A stretch of DNA of 64,000 nucleotides from Pontibacillus yanchengensis Y32 (GCF_000770635.1 NZ_AVBF01000012.1:1-64000), one strand, 5' to 3'. Shown: positions 8,459-18,102, counted from the first letter of the stretch. Numbers and translations: made by a program. Notes: generated from the sequence alone by a model not told the origin.

Positions 8459-9115
8459 TCACTTCCTTCTGTGGCTCAATTTAAAATCAATAAAGAATAT
8501 AACTGACCAAATAATAAAAACAATCCATATTTTCATATCTATCTCTTGACTATTAAAGAACAGTTGCGATGTAATCCATCCAGCACTGCCCCACTGCAAC
8601 ACACGTAAAGAGTGTTGGATATCATTCAAACTAGTCCTATACCAATAGGTGAGTGCAGTTAAGATAAAATACATTCCAATTAGTGCATGTAAATAATGAA
8701 TTGTGAAGATTAGTGAATATAGCATACTATACGTGCCAAACCAAAACAATAAACCGGATATCCCCATTTGCAATCTAGGTGTAAAAAGTGAAAGTACATT
8801 TGATGTGGACTTATAAAAAGAATAGCCCCCTATTACAATACCAATAACTAGTCCAAGTATCCCCCCGTCAAAATATATCAGTCTAAGGGGATAGTGTATG
8901 GTTTCTATGGGATGAATAAGAACATAACTTACTTTCCAAATGATGACCACCCATAAGACGGAATATGCCCATTCTATAGGGGTTGTCCACTTCTTAGTAG
9001 ATGTATATTTTATTTGTAACAAATAGATCCAACCCATAGCAAGAATGGCAGATGCGATTATGACTAGCGTTTTTAATGGCAAAGAGATTGGGCCTATTTG
9101 TAATACGTGGTACAT
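8459..9115 (-). CDS. Polytopic membrane protein, distantly Lgt-like
   Basis: 218 aa with about six or seven hydrophobic segments. The N-terminal part (LQIGPISLPLKTLVI) and a YFDGGILG segment loosely recall prolipoprotein diacylglyceryl transferase, but the key Lgt residues are not evident, so enzyme activity is doubtful. It precedes yneN by 6 bp and may help place or reduce the thioredoxin-like protein. The start ATG follows GGAGAG. Confidence 0.6.
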   Translation of the reverse strand: MYHVLQIGPISLPLKTLVIIASAILAMGWIYLLQIKYTSTKKWTTPIEWAYSVLWVVIIWKVSYVLIHPIETIHYPLRLIYFDGGILGLVIGIVIGGYSFYKSTSNVLSLFTPRLQMGISGLLFWFGTYSMLYSLIFTIHYLHALIGMYFILTALTYWYRTSLNDIQHSLRVLQWGSAGWITSQLFFNSQEIDMKIWIVFIIWSVIFFIDFKLSHRRK

Positions 9116-9300
9116 CTCTCCGCTCCTTTATACATATCATGGTATTTATATTAAGGATAACCGACAATTATGTAAAGATATTGAGTTATTTATAACTAAA
9201 TTGTCAATAATTATAGAGTTAGTGAAAAAAGAAAAAATCATACTAGTGGATTTAACTCAAGGAACAAAATCTTAGGGCAGTCCCTTAGCGAAAAACACCA

Positions 9301-9343
9301 GGAAATTTGCTAGTCGCTTGGAGCTGGAAATGGCAACATCACT
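9301..9343. repeat. Dispersed repeat fragment (partner at 47181-47223)
   Basis: 43 bp that match 47181-47223 at 35 of 43 positions without gaps. Shared blocks include TTTGC-AGTCGCT, GCTGGA and CATCACT. Both copies are intergenic. Confidence 0.6.
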
Positions 9344-9400
9344 AGATCAGGTTATCCACATAAATTAACTCATTTATTGTATGCTAAACGAATAAAAAGA

Positions 9401-9422
9401 AGCCGCATGAGCGACTTCTTTT
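9401..9422 (-). terminator. Probable terminator after aconitase
   Basis: Nine-bp stem with one mismatch, AGAAG-CGC with GCG-CTTCT around ATGA. On the minus strand it is followed by TTTTTATTCG. Confidence 0.65.
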
Positions 9423-9432
9423 ATGTTCAAAT

Positions 9433-12147
9433 TTATGTGGTTTGTAACTTATCACGTAATACTTTTTGTAAGATTCCTCCGTGACGATAGTAGTCAATTT
9501 CAACACCACTATCGAAACGTGCAATGACGTTAAATTCTGTTTTATTTCCTTGTTCATCTGTAGCTGTAACTTCTACTAGGTCATGAGGTTTTACGTTCTC
9601 ATCAATTTTAATATCAAAGGATTCCTCACCAGTTAAGCCAAGAGAATCAGCACTATCTCCGTCTTTGAACTGTAATGGAAGTACACCCATCATAACTAAG
9701 TTTGAACGGTGAATACGCTCAAAACTTTCTGCGATAACTGTCTTGATACCTAGTAGATCTGTACCTTTTGCAGCCCAGTCACGAGAACTTCCCATGCCAT
9801 AATCGTTACCAGCTACTACAAGTAAGCCTGTTCCATCTTGTTGATACTTCATGGCAGCATCATAGATAGGCATTACTTCACCAGTAGGCCAATAAGTTGT
9901 GAATCCGCCCTCTGTACCAGGAGCTAACTTGTTACGAATACGTATATTTGCAAACGTACCACGCATCATAACTTCATGATTACCACGACGAGACCCATAA
10001 GAGTTGAAATTGCGTGGGGATACGCCTTTTTCTTGCAAGTACTGACCAGCTGGCATATCTTTTGCAATCGCACCCGCTGGGGAGATGTGGTCTGTTGTTA
10101 CAGAATCACCAAATTTCCCAATAGCACGAAGGTTGTTCAAGCTCTTCACTTCATCTGGATCTTTTGCCAATCCTTCAAAGAATGGAGGATTTTGAATATA
10201 CGTAGAATTTTCGTCCCAGTCATATAAAGGTTCATCTGTCGTTTGAATTTCATTCCATTTTTCGTTTGAATCAAAGACATTTTCGTATTCTTTACGGAAA
10301 ATCTCAGGATTAACGTTCTTATCAATCTCTGCCTTTATTTCATCCATCGTTGGCCAGATATCGTTAAAGTAAACGTCTTTTCCATCCTGGTCTGTTCCAA
10401 TTGGTTCATTCTTAAGATCAACATCTACAGTACCTGCTAGCGCATATGCTACAACTAGTGGTGGTGAAGCAAGATAGTTTGCTTTCACTAATGGGTGAAT
10501 GCGTCCTTCAAAGTTACGGTTACCTGATAATACGGAAGAAACGGTTAAATCGTTATCTGCGATAGCTTGTTCAATCTCTGGAGCAAGTGGTCCAGAGTTA
10601 CCAATACATGTTGTACAACCATACCCAACAAGGTTAAAGCCTAACGTCTCAAGGTAACGCATTAGTCCAGAGTCTTCTAAATAACGTGTTACAACTTTGG
10701 AACCAGGAGCTAACGATGTTTTGACATATTCAGGCACTTCTAGCCCTTTCTCAACAGCTTTTTTCGCGATGAGACCAGCGCCTAACATTACATGTGGGTT
10801 GGATGTATTGGTACAGGATGTAATAGCTGCAATCGCCACCCCACCTGTTTTCATTACAGAAGATTTCCCGTTAGGATGCTCTATGGTAACTTCTTTGTCC
10901 TTCTCTTGCTCACTTAAACCAAATCCTTGGTTTCCTTCAGGTGCTGTTAGAGCTTTGTTGAATGACTCTTTCATTTCTGATAATGGAATAAGGTCTTGAG
11001 GACGCTTTGGTCCAGATAAGTTTGGTTCAAGTTCACTAAGTTCGATCTCCACTAGATCTGTAAACTCAGGATCTTCTTGGTCAGGCGTATAGAAAAGATC
11101 ATTTTCTTTACAATATTGCTCGACCAATTGAATATGCTCTTCAGAACGTCCTGTTAGACGTAAGTATTCAAGTGATTCTTTATCTACTGGGAAGAAGCCA
11201 CAAGTAGCTCCGTATTCTGGTGCCATATTTGAGATGGTTGCGCGATCAGCAAGTGGCATATCAGAAAGACCAGGTCCAAAGAATTCAACAAATTTTCCAA
11301 CTACATTTTTCTGGCGTAGCTTTTGCGTTACTTTTAACGCAAGGTCTGTAGCTGTTGTTCCTTGTGGGAAGCTTCCTGTAAGCTTAACTCCAATAACTTC
11401 TGGAGCAGGGAAATAAGAAGGTTGTCCAAGCATTCCAGCTTCAGCTTCAATGCCTCCAACACCCCAGCCAAGAACACCTAGACCATTAATCATAGTTGTG
11501 TGTGAGTCTGTACCTACTAATGTATCAGGATATGTTTCATATTCACCATTCTCATTTTCTAAAGCATGTACCACGTTTGCGATATATTCAAGGTTTACTT
11601 GGTGGACGATTCCTGTTGCTGGTGGAACTGCCTCATAGTTATCGAACGCTTTTTTGGCCCAATTAAGGAATTCATAACGCTCTTTGTTACGTTCAAATTC
11701 TAGTTCCATGTTTCGCTGTAGTGCGTTTTCAGTACCATACTCATCGACTTGTACAGAGTGGTCAATAACAAGGTCCACTGGAACCTCTGGATTGATTTTC
11801 TCAGGGCTTCCACCCATGTCTACCATTGCTTTACGTAACGAAGCCAAGTCTACTACTGCGGGAACTCCTGTAAAGTCTTGTAGAATGACACGAGATGGTT
11901 TAAATGGTACATCTACGCTTTCTGCATCTTTGCTTCCCCACTTAGCTAATTTTTCAATATGTTCCCTTTGAATCACTTCACCATCTTGTTGACGAAGAAC
12001 CGATTCTAAAAGGACTCGAATGGAGTATGGAAGACGTGAAATTTTACCATATCCAGCATCTTCTAACGTTTTAAGCTTGTAATAGTTATACGTTTTACCA
12101 TTCAGTTCAAATTGCTTGCGTGCATTATAAGTATCATTTGCTGCCAT
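9433..12147 (-). CDS. citB: Aconitate hydratase
   Basis: 904 aa, full-length AcnA/IRP-type aconitase. It interconverts citrate and isocitrate in the TCA cycle. Cluster ligands are visible as Cys445 (TSCTNTSNP) and Cys511 and Cys514 ([10 protein letters not shown]). The C-terminal swivel domain contains [13 protein letters not shown] and [10 protein letters not shown]. In B. subtilis the apo-enzyme also binds RNA; the same fold predicts this here. The start ATG follows AGGGGGTAAACAGTTT. It is monocistronic and divergent from sspO, as in B. subtilis. Confidence 0.98.
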   Translation of the reverse strand: MAANDTYNARKQFELNGKTYNYYKLKTLEDAGYGKISRLPYSIRVLLESVLRQQDGEVIQREHIEKLAKWGSKDAESVDVPFKPSRVILQDFTGVPAVVDLASLRKAMVDMGGSPEKINPEVPVDLVIDHSVQVDEYGTENALQRNMELEFERNKERYEFLNWAKKAFDNYEAVPPATGIVHQVNLEYIANVVHALENENGEYETYPDTLVGTDSHTTMINGLGVLGWGVGGIEAEAGMLGQPSYFPAPEVIGVKLTGSFPQGTTATDLALKVTQKLRQKNVVGKFVEFFGPGLSDMPLADRATISNMAPEYGATCGFFPVDKESLEYLRLTGRSEEHIQLVEQYCKENDLFYTPDQEDPEFTDLVEIELSELEPNLSGPKRPQDLIPLSEMKESFNKALTAPEGNQGFGLSEQEKDKEVTIEHPNGKSSVMKTGGVAIAAITSCTNTSNPHVMLGAGLIAKKAVEKGLEVPEYVKTSLAPGSKVVTRYLEDSGLMRYLETLGFNLVGYGCTTCIGNSGPLAPEIEQAIADNDLTVSSVLSGNRNFEGRIHPLVKANYLASPPLVVAYALAGTVDVDLKNEPIGTDQDGKDVYFNDIWPTMDEIKAEIDKNVNPEIFRKEYENVFDSNEKWNEIQTTDEPLYDWDENSTYIQNPPFFEGLAKDPDEVKSLNNLRAIGKFGDSVTTDHISPAGAIAKDMPAGQYLQEKGVSPRNFNSYGSRRGNHEVMMRGTFANIRIRNKLAPGTEGGFTTYWPTGEVMPIYDAAMKYQQDGTGLLVVAGNDYGMGSSRDWAAKGTDLLGIKTVIAESFERIHRSNLVMMGVLPLQFKDGDSADSLGLTGEESFDIKIDENVKPHDLVEVTATDEQGNKTEFNVIARFDSGVEIDYYRHGGILQKVLRDKLQTT

Positions 12148-12329
12148 AAACTGTTTACCCCCTAAATGAAATTAAATCGAAAAGCCTACATGGCTTCTCC
12201 TACCCCATTATGTCACTATCAGATTAATTTCAAGAAAAATCTGCAACTAACATTTTAAATGAAAACGATTTATAAGTAAAATATTTCGTTACAATTTTCC
12301 TAATAATAATTGTAATAGGAGGTGAGCAT

Positions 12330-12482
12330 ATGAATAGTAAACGAAAAGCCAATCATTCAAGGCCAGGTATGAACGCAGCAAAAGCCCAAGGAAATGGTGC
12401 AGGATACAATGAAGAGATTCCTCAACAACCTCTTAAACCAGAGGAACGGATGAACAATAAGAAACGCAAAAAAAACCAGTAA
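12330..12482 (+). CDS. sspO: Small acid-soluble spore protein O
   Basis: 50 aa, very basic. The core [17 protein letters not shown] and the tail [14 protein letters not shown] match SspO (CotK). The start ATG follows AGGAGGTGAGCAT. It is divergent from aconitase as in B. subtilis, but here a minus-strand unknown gene separates it from sspP, so the usual sspO-sspP operon is split. Confidence 0.92.
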   Translation: MNSKRKANHSRPGMNAAKAQGNGAGYNEEIPQQPLKPEERMNNKKRKKNQ

Positions 12483-12507
12483 CCTTTATCGCTATCAAAA
12501 AATATTA

Positions 12508-12554
12508 CAAAAAATCCTAGTACAAACAATAACCTGTTGTACTAGGATTTTTCC
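12508..12554. terminator. Bidirectional terminator after sspO
   Basis: Long inverted repeat (AAAATCCTAGTACAA with TTGTACTAGGATTTT) with A and T runs, serving sspO and the convergent small gene. Confidence 0.88.
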
Positions 12555-12584
12555 ATTGCACGTGTACTCTAATATTATTTCTAC

Positions 12585-12851
12585 TTACTGTGTTTTTTGA
12601 ACGTCATTCATAATCGATTGCAAATCATGCTGATATTGCTTTAATTGATCATATTGATGTTCACTAGCCACTTCTAACGCTTTATCAATTTGAACAAATG
12701 CCTCGTTCATTTCTTGAGTCAAATGAGCAAGTTCTTTTCCATACTCAGATTTCCCAATGGAGGTCATTCGTTCTTGATTGGCATCAATGGCTTGTTTAAA
12801 ACCTTGCTGTGCAGCTTGAAAAGCCTGTTGTTTATCTTTGTGATAAGGCAT
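12585..12851 (-). CDS. Small helical protein of unknown function
   Basis: 88 aa, hydrophilic, rich in Gln, His and Glu, predicted as a pair of long helices, with no Cys and no membrane segment. The frame reaches a GTG at 12860, but the ATG at 12851 is about nine bases from AAAAGGAG and is preferred. It lies between sspO and sspP on the opposite strand. The small size and setting among spore genes suggest a spore-related role; that is only a guess. Family not recognised. Confidence 0.65.
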   Translation of the reverse strand: MPYHKDKQQAFQAAQQGFKQAIDANQERMTSIGKSEYGKELAHLTQEMNEAFVQIDKALEVASEHQYDQLKQYQHDLQSIMNDVQKTQ

Positions 12852-12980
12852 AAGGTACACACTCCTTTTACATTTATGTAATAGTGTATCTCATAGACCA
12901 AGAAACCATACATAAGCGTCTCGCGAATAGTTTGAACAAGGATATCAAAAACTATATAGAAACACAAAGGAGGCGAGCAC

Positions 12981-13133
12981 ATGTCAGGAAAACCAAAAGG
13001 TCCAAAACAACAAGACCGTGTTGATTTACCTAAAAGCCCAAAACAGCCTTACGGTGAACCGTTAAGTGGAAACCATAAGGTGAAAAACAAAAACCACACC
13101 CGTCAAAAAAACCACTCTTCCCATGATATGTAG
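12981..13133 (+). CDS. sspP: Small acid-soluble spore protein P
   Basis: 50 aa. The C-terminal part [18 protein letters not shown] is the SspP (CotL) hallmark, with PLSGNH before it. The start ATG follows AAGGAGGCGAGCAC. It is a minor forespore protein. It is separated from sspO by a gene on the other strand and should carry its own promoter. Confidence 0.92.
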   Translation: MSGKPKGPKQQDRVDLPKSPKQPYGEPLSGNHKVKNKNHTRQKNHSSHDM

Positions 13134-13154
13134 AAAAATATATAAAGAATAAAA

Positions 13155-13202
13155 GTTCAAGGTGCCGTTATGCAACGTATATCACGGGGACCTTATAACT
13201 TC
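13155..13202 (+). terminator. Imperfect hairpin after sspP
   Basis: Interrupted stem built from AAGTT, AGGT and CCGT pairing with ACGG, ACCT and AACTT, starting about 20 bp after the sspP stop. There is no clear T-run, so terminator function is weakly supported. Confidence 0.35.
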
Positions 13203-13211
13203 TTAGACGAC

Positions 13212-13249
13212 AAAAAGTCAGTGAAGCTGTACAGCTTCACTGACTTTTT
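13212..13249 (-). terminator. Strong terminator at the 3' end of 13237-13617
   Basis: Perfect 19-bp palindromic arms without a spacer, ending in T-runs on both strands. The stop codon of the minus-strand gene lies within it. Confidence 0.88.
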
Positions 13250-13617
13250 TCCGATATTACTTTACTATTTAAAATAGTAATTCCTTCATCTAACAAATAT
13301 GTATAATAGCCTTGGTCTTTATTATGCTGTTTATATATATGCATTATTTCTTTTATCCACGTAAAACAATCGATAAGAAGTTCTGTTTTAATACCTCTAG
13401 AACTCAATACAGAATCTGTCCATTTAACATAATCAAAAAAGATTGAATCCATTCTAAATTCTGAGGCTGCTTCCAAATGCTCAATATGATACAACGTATC
13501 CTGTCTAATATGTTCTAACTTTTCCTGATCATAAATAGATAATAGCTTAGGATATTTTTCTAGAAAGCTCGAATAAACATGTTGGATGGTTTCATCCTTC
13601 ATCATTGTTGTGAACAT
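13237..13617 (-). CDS. Unknown helical protein downstream of a sensor kinase
   Basis: 126 aa, all-helical in appearance, with conserved-looking aromatic and acidic residues (EKYPKLLSIYDQEKLEHIRQD) but no recognised domain. The frame extends to a TTG at 13629; the ATG at 13617 has GGAG six bases upstream and is preferred. It lies 54 bp after the PAS kinase gene on the same strand and may be co-transcribed. A four-helix sensor or regulator fold (globin-sensor or DUF1657-like) is conceivable but not supported by a motif. Confidence 0.6.
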   Translation of the reverse strand: MFTTMMKDETIQHVYSSFLEKYPKLLSIYDQEKLEHIRQDTLYHIEHLEAASEFRMDSIFFDYVKWTDSVLSSRGIKTELLIDCFTWIKEIMHIYKQHNKDQGYYTYLLDEGITILNSKVISEKSQ

Positions 13618-13671
13618 TTGACACTCCAATCCCTTTAAGTAATGGATTCTACAAAAATAAATTAGAAATGA

Positions 13672-14796
13672 TTAGTTTGCATTTTCGACTATAGCGGGTA
13701 AAAGTACACGAAATATACTTCCATTTGGATGATGATCATGTATTTCTAATTTCCCATTGTGTTTCTCTAAAATTTGATGGGTAATCATTAGACCTAGCCC
13801 AGTACCATTTTTTTTCGTTGTGAAAAAAGGTTCTTTTATTTTGTTAATCAAGTGCTTTGGTACTCCAGGGCCTTCATCGATAACATCTATAAATATGAAG
13901 TGATCTTTTGTATAAGTTAAGATTGTTATTTTCCCGCCATTTTCCATTACTTCAACAGCATTCTTTATTAAATTAATAAAAACTTGCTTAATTTGCGATC
14001 TATCACAAGAAACCATATACTCTTCCTCACATTGGAGATCCAAGTCTATATGATGAAGTTTTGCCTGTGATTGTAACAATGTGCAAACATCTTGAATCAT
14101 TGAGAATAGTGACTCGCTTTTACGCTCATTAGTCATTGGTTTTGAAATGAACAATAGCTCGGATGTAATTGTTTCCATCTTTTCAATTTCTTCGTTCATA
14201 ATTGTATAATAGCCATCTTTCCCATCAGATCCAACTTGAAGTAGCTGAAGGAACCCTTTTAACGAGGTTAAAGGATTACGAATTTCATGTGCAATACCAG
14301 CAGCTAATTGACCGGCGACGGACATTTTCTCTGAACGTATCATCATTTCTTCCGCTTCTTTTTTATCCGATATATCTCTAATTAATGCGAGTATTTCTCC
14401 TCCCGCATCCCCTTCTTGTAACGATAATATCGTTTCAACCCAAATATACTTTCCGCTTTTTTGTTTTACTTGAAGATCAATGGTTTTAGGTATGGTGGGA
14501 TTTTCCCAAAAAGTTTCCTTGAGCTTTTCTTGATCTTGTGGTGAAAAGTAGTCAAGTGCGTTTTGATCAATAAGGTCATTGGGCTCAAATCCTAATAGTC
14601 GTTTAACGGAAGAGGATAGATATTGAAAATTCCCTTGTTTGTCACATACACAAATCACATCAAATCCGTATTCGTCTATCCAATTATGATAAGAGCCAGG
14701 TAAATCAGATAGGGAAACGTAGTATTTATTTGATGTGTAATCTTTATTAGTATGAATATCGTTGTTATTAATTGGTTGTCGAGAATGATTACTCAT
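13672..14796 (-). CDS. PAS-domain sensor histidine kinase, sporulation-kinase type
   Basis: 374 aa, soluble. It has one PAS domain (about 40-150), a dimerisation/phosphoacceptor helix with GIAHEIRNP (His170) and a HATPase domain with N-box (NLIKNAVEVM), G1 (DEGPGVP) and G2 (GTGLGL). No membrane span and no adjacent response regulator are present. This resembles cytoplasmic phosphorelay kinases such as KinA or KinE that feed Spo0F. Assignment to sporulation rests on architecture and the orphan status. The start ATG follows AGGGGGCGGATGG. Confidence 0.85.
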   Translation of the reverse strand: MSNHSRQPINNNDIHTNKDYTSNKYYVSLSDLPGSYHNWIDEYGFDVICVCDKQGNFQYLSSSVKRLLGFEPNDLIDQNALDYFSPQDQEKLKETFWENPTIPKTIDLQVKQKSGKYIWVETILSLQEGDAGGEILALIRDISDKKEAEEMMIRSEKMSVAGQLAAGIAHEIRNPLTSLKGFLQLLQVGSDGKDGYYTIMNEEIEKMETITSELLFISKPMTNERKSESLFSMIQDVCTLLQSQAKLHHIDLDLQCEEEYMVSCDRSQIKQVFINLIKNAVEVMENGGKITILTYTKDHFIFIDVIDEGPGVPKHLINKIKEPFFTTKKNGTGLGLMITHQILEKHNGKLEIHDHHPNGSIFRVLLPAIVENAN

Positions 14797-15065
14797 CCAT
14801 CCGCCCCCTAACCTTTACAGGACATACTAACATTTTATCCCACAAAATTCACTTTCTTCAAGAAAAGTTGTAAAAAAACATAAAAATTTATAATAATATA
14901 GTTTGAAACGGATTACATTTCATTCTCTTGTCATTCTATTCCAAACATTTTATAATATTCCTGTCGAATTATAAACTCTTATACATTACGTATAGCTTTA
15001 TAGACCTTTAGGGTTTTCTGTGCTATTCTAACCATAATAAGGACGAGTTAGAAAAGGTGATTGAA

Positions 15066-15494
15066 TTGAGTACCGTATTTGCCATTTTTATTGTGTTATG
15101 GACCTGTACGATGGTAGGGCTCTTAGCAGTTGGCGGTTATTTTATGTTCCGTAAATTCCTCAAACGTCTGCCAAAGGACGATGGAAAGTCTATTATTGAT
15201 TGGGAGGAACATTACATTAATGAAACCCTACATATGTGGGGAGAAGAACAAAGAGCTTTTCTAGAAGAGCTTGTAACACCTGTTCCTGAACTTTTTAGAG
15301 ATGTTGCCAGACAAAAGATTGCAGGACGAATCTCTCAAGTTGCTGTTGAAAAGAATAAAAATGCTATTACTCAAGAAGTGATTATTGAAGGGTATATTTT
15401 AGCGACACCTAAACGTGATCACAAATTTCTTAAACAGACGTTAGATGAAAAAAATATAGATGTCCAACCCTATTTACCATTATTCGAAAAATAA
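15066..15494 (+). CDS. yneK: YneK-like DUF2621 membrane protein
   Basis: 142 aa with one N-terminal membrane span (about 4-27) and a cytoplasmic or exported helical domain with WEEHYINETLHMWGEEQ. It corresponds to B. subtilis YneK, function unknown. A GTG at 15057 overlaps the ribosome site AAAGGTGAT, so the TTG at 15066 is the likelier start. It is convergent with ccdC, sharing a bidirectional terminator. Confidence 0.75.
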   Translation: MSTVFAIFIVLWTCTMVGLLAVGGYFMFRKFLKRLPKDDGKSIIDWEEHYINETLHMWGEEQRAFLEELVTPVPELFRDVARQKIAGRISQVAVEKNKNAITQEVIIEGYILATPKRDHKFLKQTLDEKNIDVQPYLPLFEK

Positions 15495-15519
15495 CCCTCG
15501 CTCTAGCGAGGGTTATTTT
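15487..15519. terminator. Bidirectional terminator between yneK and ccdC
   Basis: Strong stem ATAACCCTCGCT with AGCGAGGGTTAT around two bases, with A/T runs on each side. Confidence 0.88.
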
Positions 15520-16010
15520 TGTGCTGCAATATCCTGCGTGCTTTTTGAGCGTTTAACCTCTTTTTCCAGACGTACATATTTAAAGAGCATAGCAATACGC
15601 CAAGATACTATCATACCAAACGCTAATAAGAAAAACATGCCACTAGTCTCTCCTATAGAGACTGTTTGTCCAATAATGAGCTTTAACACTATACGTAAGA
15701 TTAAGAGACCAATCAATATAAAAACAAACGCTTTAGAAGGTTTTAAATAAATGTCTTGTTCTCTTACTTCGAACTTAGATGTCTTGATTAAGAAAATAGA
15801 AAACAAAATCCCCACTGACATAGCTTCTAAAACCTGTGTACCTTGTACTTGGAAAGGCTCGAATAAAAACATTAGGGCTCCTGTACTCATGAAAATTGGG
15901 GGCAATATAATTTTTTTTATGGAAGCAGGCTTTTTAGCAGCTCGCATTCGTATAAAAATCATCATTGTTGCCATAAATGCAGCAACAACTGTACTAGCAA
16001 TAACCCACAT
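15513..16010 (-). CDS. ccdC: CcdC-like membrane protein
   Basis: 165 aa with about five membrane spans; B. subtilis CcdC (YneJ) family. It belongs to the ccdABC locus; only CcdA is essential for cytochrome c maturation in B. subtilis, and the CcdC role is unknown. The frame extends to a GTG at 16049 without a ribosome site. The ATG at 16010 gives the N-terminus MWVIASTVV, which fits the family length. Confidence 0.85.
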   Translation of the reverse strand: MWVIASTVVAAFMATMMIFIRMRAAKKPASIKKIILPPIFMSTGALMFLFEPFQVQGTQVLEAMSVGILFSIFLIKTSKFEVREQDIYLKPSKAFVFILIGLLILRIVLKLIIGQTVSIGETSGMFFLLAFGMIVSWRIAMLFKYVRLEKEVKRSKSTQDIAAQK

Positions 16011-16056
16011 AACATCCACTCTTTCTAAAGTCCATAAACTTATGTACACTAAACCA

Positions 16057-16416
16057 TTAGCCTAGTACACGATTGATTGCTTCTAACACTCTACTTTCAT
16101 CAAATGGTTTGACGATAAAATCTTTAGCCCCTGCTTCAATTGCTTCTACAACCATTTTTTGTTGCCCCATTGCTGAGCACATGACTATTTTAGCTTTCGG
16201 ATTGTTTGATAATATTTTTTTCATTGCATCTAGACCATTGAGTTCTGGCATTGTGATATCCATTGTTACTAAGTCCGGCTGCTCAGCTTCAAACATCTCA
16301 ACAGCTTGTGTGCCATTTTCAGCTTCGCCAACCACATGATGTTCTCCTTTTTGTAAGATGTTTGACAAAGTCAATCTCATGAATTTAGCATCATCTACAA
16401 TTAAAATTCTAGCCAA
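16057..16416 (-). CDS. ccdB: Single-domain CheY-like response regulator CcdB
   Basis: 119 aa receiver domain only. It has acidic pocket Asp8-Asp9, phosphoacceptor Asp53 (MDITMP), a Ser in MCSAMG and the conserved Lys in IVKPF. It corresponds to B. subtilis YneI/CcdB between ccdA and ccdC. The sequence also resembles CheY closely, but there are no chemotaxis genes here. No dedicated kinase is adjacent. Confidence 0.9.
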   Translation of the reverse strand: MARILIVDDAKFMRLTLSNILQKGEHHVVGEAENGTQAVEMFEAEQPDLVTMDITMPELNGLDAMKKILSNNPKAKIVMCSAMGQQKMVVEAIEAGAKDFIVKPFDESRVLEAINRVLG

Positions 16417-16445
16417 GCCAATCCCTCCCCTACGTTGTATTCCGT

Positions 16446-16871
16446 TTATTGATCGTTTGCTATTGATAGTATAATGGTTAACGTAATACCTACGACTGTT
16501 AAATATACGCCTAAATCAAATAACAAGGCCGTCGCCAGTTCTACTTCCCCAAGAATAGGAATATGTGAAAAATGCGCAAAGGTTTGACTAAGAAATGGTT
16601 CATTGTACAAGAAGGAACCCATACCAGTTAGCACGGCAGTTAACAATCCCACTGGAATGAGATAACGGAAGTTTATTGGTATGATTTTTTTTACAGATTC
16701 AAATCCGTATGTCATGTACATCAAAACTACTGCAGCTGCTGTCATTAGCCCCCCTATAAATCCTCCGCCTGGAGCATTATGACCAGCGATAAATAGATAA
16801 ACAGAAAATGCCAATAGTATAAAGGCAATTAGTATAGTTGTGGTTCGTAAAATTAAGTCATTCGTCCTCAT
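16446..16871 (-). CDS. Orphan MrpB/MnhB-like antiporter subunit
   Basis: 141 aa with four membrane spans and the MnhB-family signature GHNAPGGGFIGGL. MrpB is normally one subunit of a six- or seven-gene Mrp Na+/H+ antiporter, yet no other mrp gene is nearby. It lies between ccdA and ccdB, a position empty in B. subtilis. The frame starts at a GTG (16877), but the ATG at 16871 is correctly spaced from AAAGGAGAA. It may partner with an Mrp complex encoded elsewhere or have another role. Confidence 0.85.
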   Translation of the reverse strand: MRTNDLILRTTTILIAFILLAFSVYLFIAGHNAPGGGFIGGLMTAAAVVLMYMTYGFESVKKIIPINFRYLIPVGLLTAVLTGMGSFLYNEPFLSQTFAHFSHIPILGEVELATALLFDLGVYLTVVGITLTIILSIANDQ

Positions 16872-16938
16872 TGACACTTCTCCTTTATTACAACATATCT
16901 TTATGATAATACAAATGATAGCACAATGCCATCATCGA

Positions 16939-17643
16939 TTAAAAACCAGTAAAACCAAACAGTCCTGCAAGGTATGAGGTTAGCTTTGTCATTAAGTCAA
17001 AAAATAAAAATACTCCCATAAAAATCATCACATAACCGCCAATTTTTACAAGCTTGGCACTGTTTTGCTTAATCCAGTTAATTTGCCCAATGAAAAAGGA
17101 TAGAAGTAGAAACGGAACAGAGAATCCTAATGAATAAGCAATCATGTAAACAACACTACTTCCCGGATTTGAAGCTGCTAATGCGAGTACAGACCCAAGA
17201 ATAGGTCCTGTACAAGGAGTCCACCCCATTGAAAATGCCATACCAATTACAAGTGATCCTAAATAGCCACCAGGTCTATTTTTAAAATGAATTTTACGAT
17301 CTTTCATTAGGAATTCAAAGTTAAATACACCAATAATAACAAAACCAAAGAAGACAATTAAGATTGCTCCTATTTGCCGGATAAGATCCTGATATTGATA
17401 AAGAAATTCTCCTATAAAGCTTGTTGAATAACCCAAAACAATGAAAATACTAGAAAAACCAATTAAGAAAAAGATTGTATGTAATACACTTCTTCTATTG
17501 AGCATTGCATTTTCTGATTTTAATTCATTTACACTCATACCAGTTATATAAGAAAGAAAAGCTGGGTATAGCGGTAACACACATGGAGATATAAACGATA
17601 AGAACCCTGCTCCAAACGCTAGAAATATATTTAAATCTGACAC
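16939..17643 (-). CDS. ccdA: Cytochrome c biogenesis protein CcdA
   Basis: 234 aa with six membrane spans. The paired redox cysteines are Cys21 (SPCVLPLYP) and Cys145 (GWTPCTGP). CcdA carries reducing equivalents from cytoplasmic thioredoxin across the membrane to ResA- and StoA-type proteins. The yneN product at 7844-8452 is one possible partner. It heads the ccdA-mrpB-ccdB-ccdC run. Confidence 0.95.
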   Translation of the reverse strand: MSDLNIFLAFGAGFLSFISPCVLPLYPAFLSYITGMSVNELKSENAMLNRRSVLHTIFFLIGFSSIFIVLGYSTSFIGEFLYQYQDLIRQIGAILIVFFGFVIIGVFNFEFLMKDRKIHFKNRPGGYLGSLVIGMAFSMGWTPCTGPILGSVLALAASNPGSSVVYMIAYSLGFSVPFLLLSFFIGQINWIKQNSAKLVKIGGYVMIFMGVFLFFDLMTKLTSYLAGLFGFTGF

Positions 17644-17834
17644 ACCTTAACACCCTTTCAAACAAGTAAAATAAACAGCCCTTAATAGAAACCATTTATT
17701 GTACTTTTTAGTCTACTTGTAATTGTAAATAAAAAACACGTTTCATACTATGATAAGTAATTACAAGTTTATGACGTTTTTGTGAAGCTTGTGTTTTATC
17801 ACTATAAAAGCTTCATTTACTCTAGTAATAATAT

Positions 17835-17866
17835 AAAATCCTTCTTCAAAATAGAAGAAGGATTTT
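17835..17866 (-). terminator. Terminator after yneF
   Basis: Thirteen-bp stem AAAATCCTTCTTC with GAAGAAGGATTTT around six bases, just downstream of yneF. Confidence 0.88.
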
Positions 17867-17877
17867 ATGATTACCAT

Positions 17878-18102
17878 TTATTTTTGCTGCTGTTGGTTAT
17901 TCATGGCTCGCATCATCTGATTAATTTTCTTCTGAGATGGCTTCTGCCCCATCTGCATCATTAACGTACGTAGCATTTGTTCATTAATTGGCGGGTTTTT
18001 CTTTAAATAGTTCATCATGTACTTTCTAGCAATAAAAAAGCCTAGCGCAACGCCTGCTAGAAGTGTTATGAGGGCAATAACAATAACCCAAATGGTACCC
18101 AT
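17878..18102 (-). CDS. yneF: YneF family (UPF0154) small membrane protein
   Basis: 74 aa. One N-terminal membrane span (about 4-24) is followed by [20 protein letters not shown] and a Gln/Met-rich tail, the UPF0154 pattern. Function unknown. Order sirA-yneF-ccdA is as in B. subtilis. The start ATG has GGAGGAAATTTGA upstream. Confidence 0.92.
   Translation of the reverse strand: MGTIWVIVIALITLLAGVALGFFIARKYMMNYLKKNPPINEQMLRTLMMQMGQKPSQKKINQMMRAMNNQQQQK

Larger units (their letters stand above)
9116..9432. other. Intergenic gap with a degraded repeat fragment
   Basis: No convincing gene: the plus-strand frame of 76 codons here has a low-complexity AT-rich translation. The only recognisable contents are a repeat fragment at 9301-9343 and the aconitase terminator at about 9401-9422. 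Confidence 0.6.

Noticed and set aside
8459-9115. Prolipoprotein diacylglyceryl transferase (lgt)
   Set aside because: Only loose similarity; the invariant catalytic residues of Lgt were not found, so it is called only a membrane protein.
9045-9275. 76-codon plus-strand frame in the aconitase-side gap
   Set aside because: Low-complexity Lys/Ile-rich translation and no ribosome site; it begins inside the neighbouring membrane-protein gene.
10697-10999. 100-codon plus-strand frame inside aconitase
   Set aside because: It lies wholly opposite a strongly conserved gene, has no ribosome site and its translation shows no domain.
16057-16416. Chemotaxis CheY
   Set aside because: Receiver domain fits, but the gene lies in the ccdA-ccdC cluster and no chemotaxis gene is near; CcdB is the better call.
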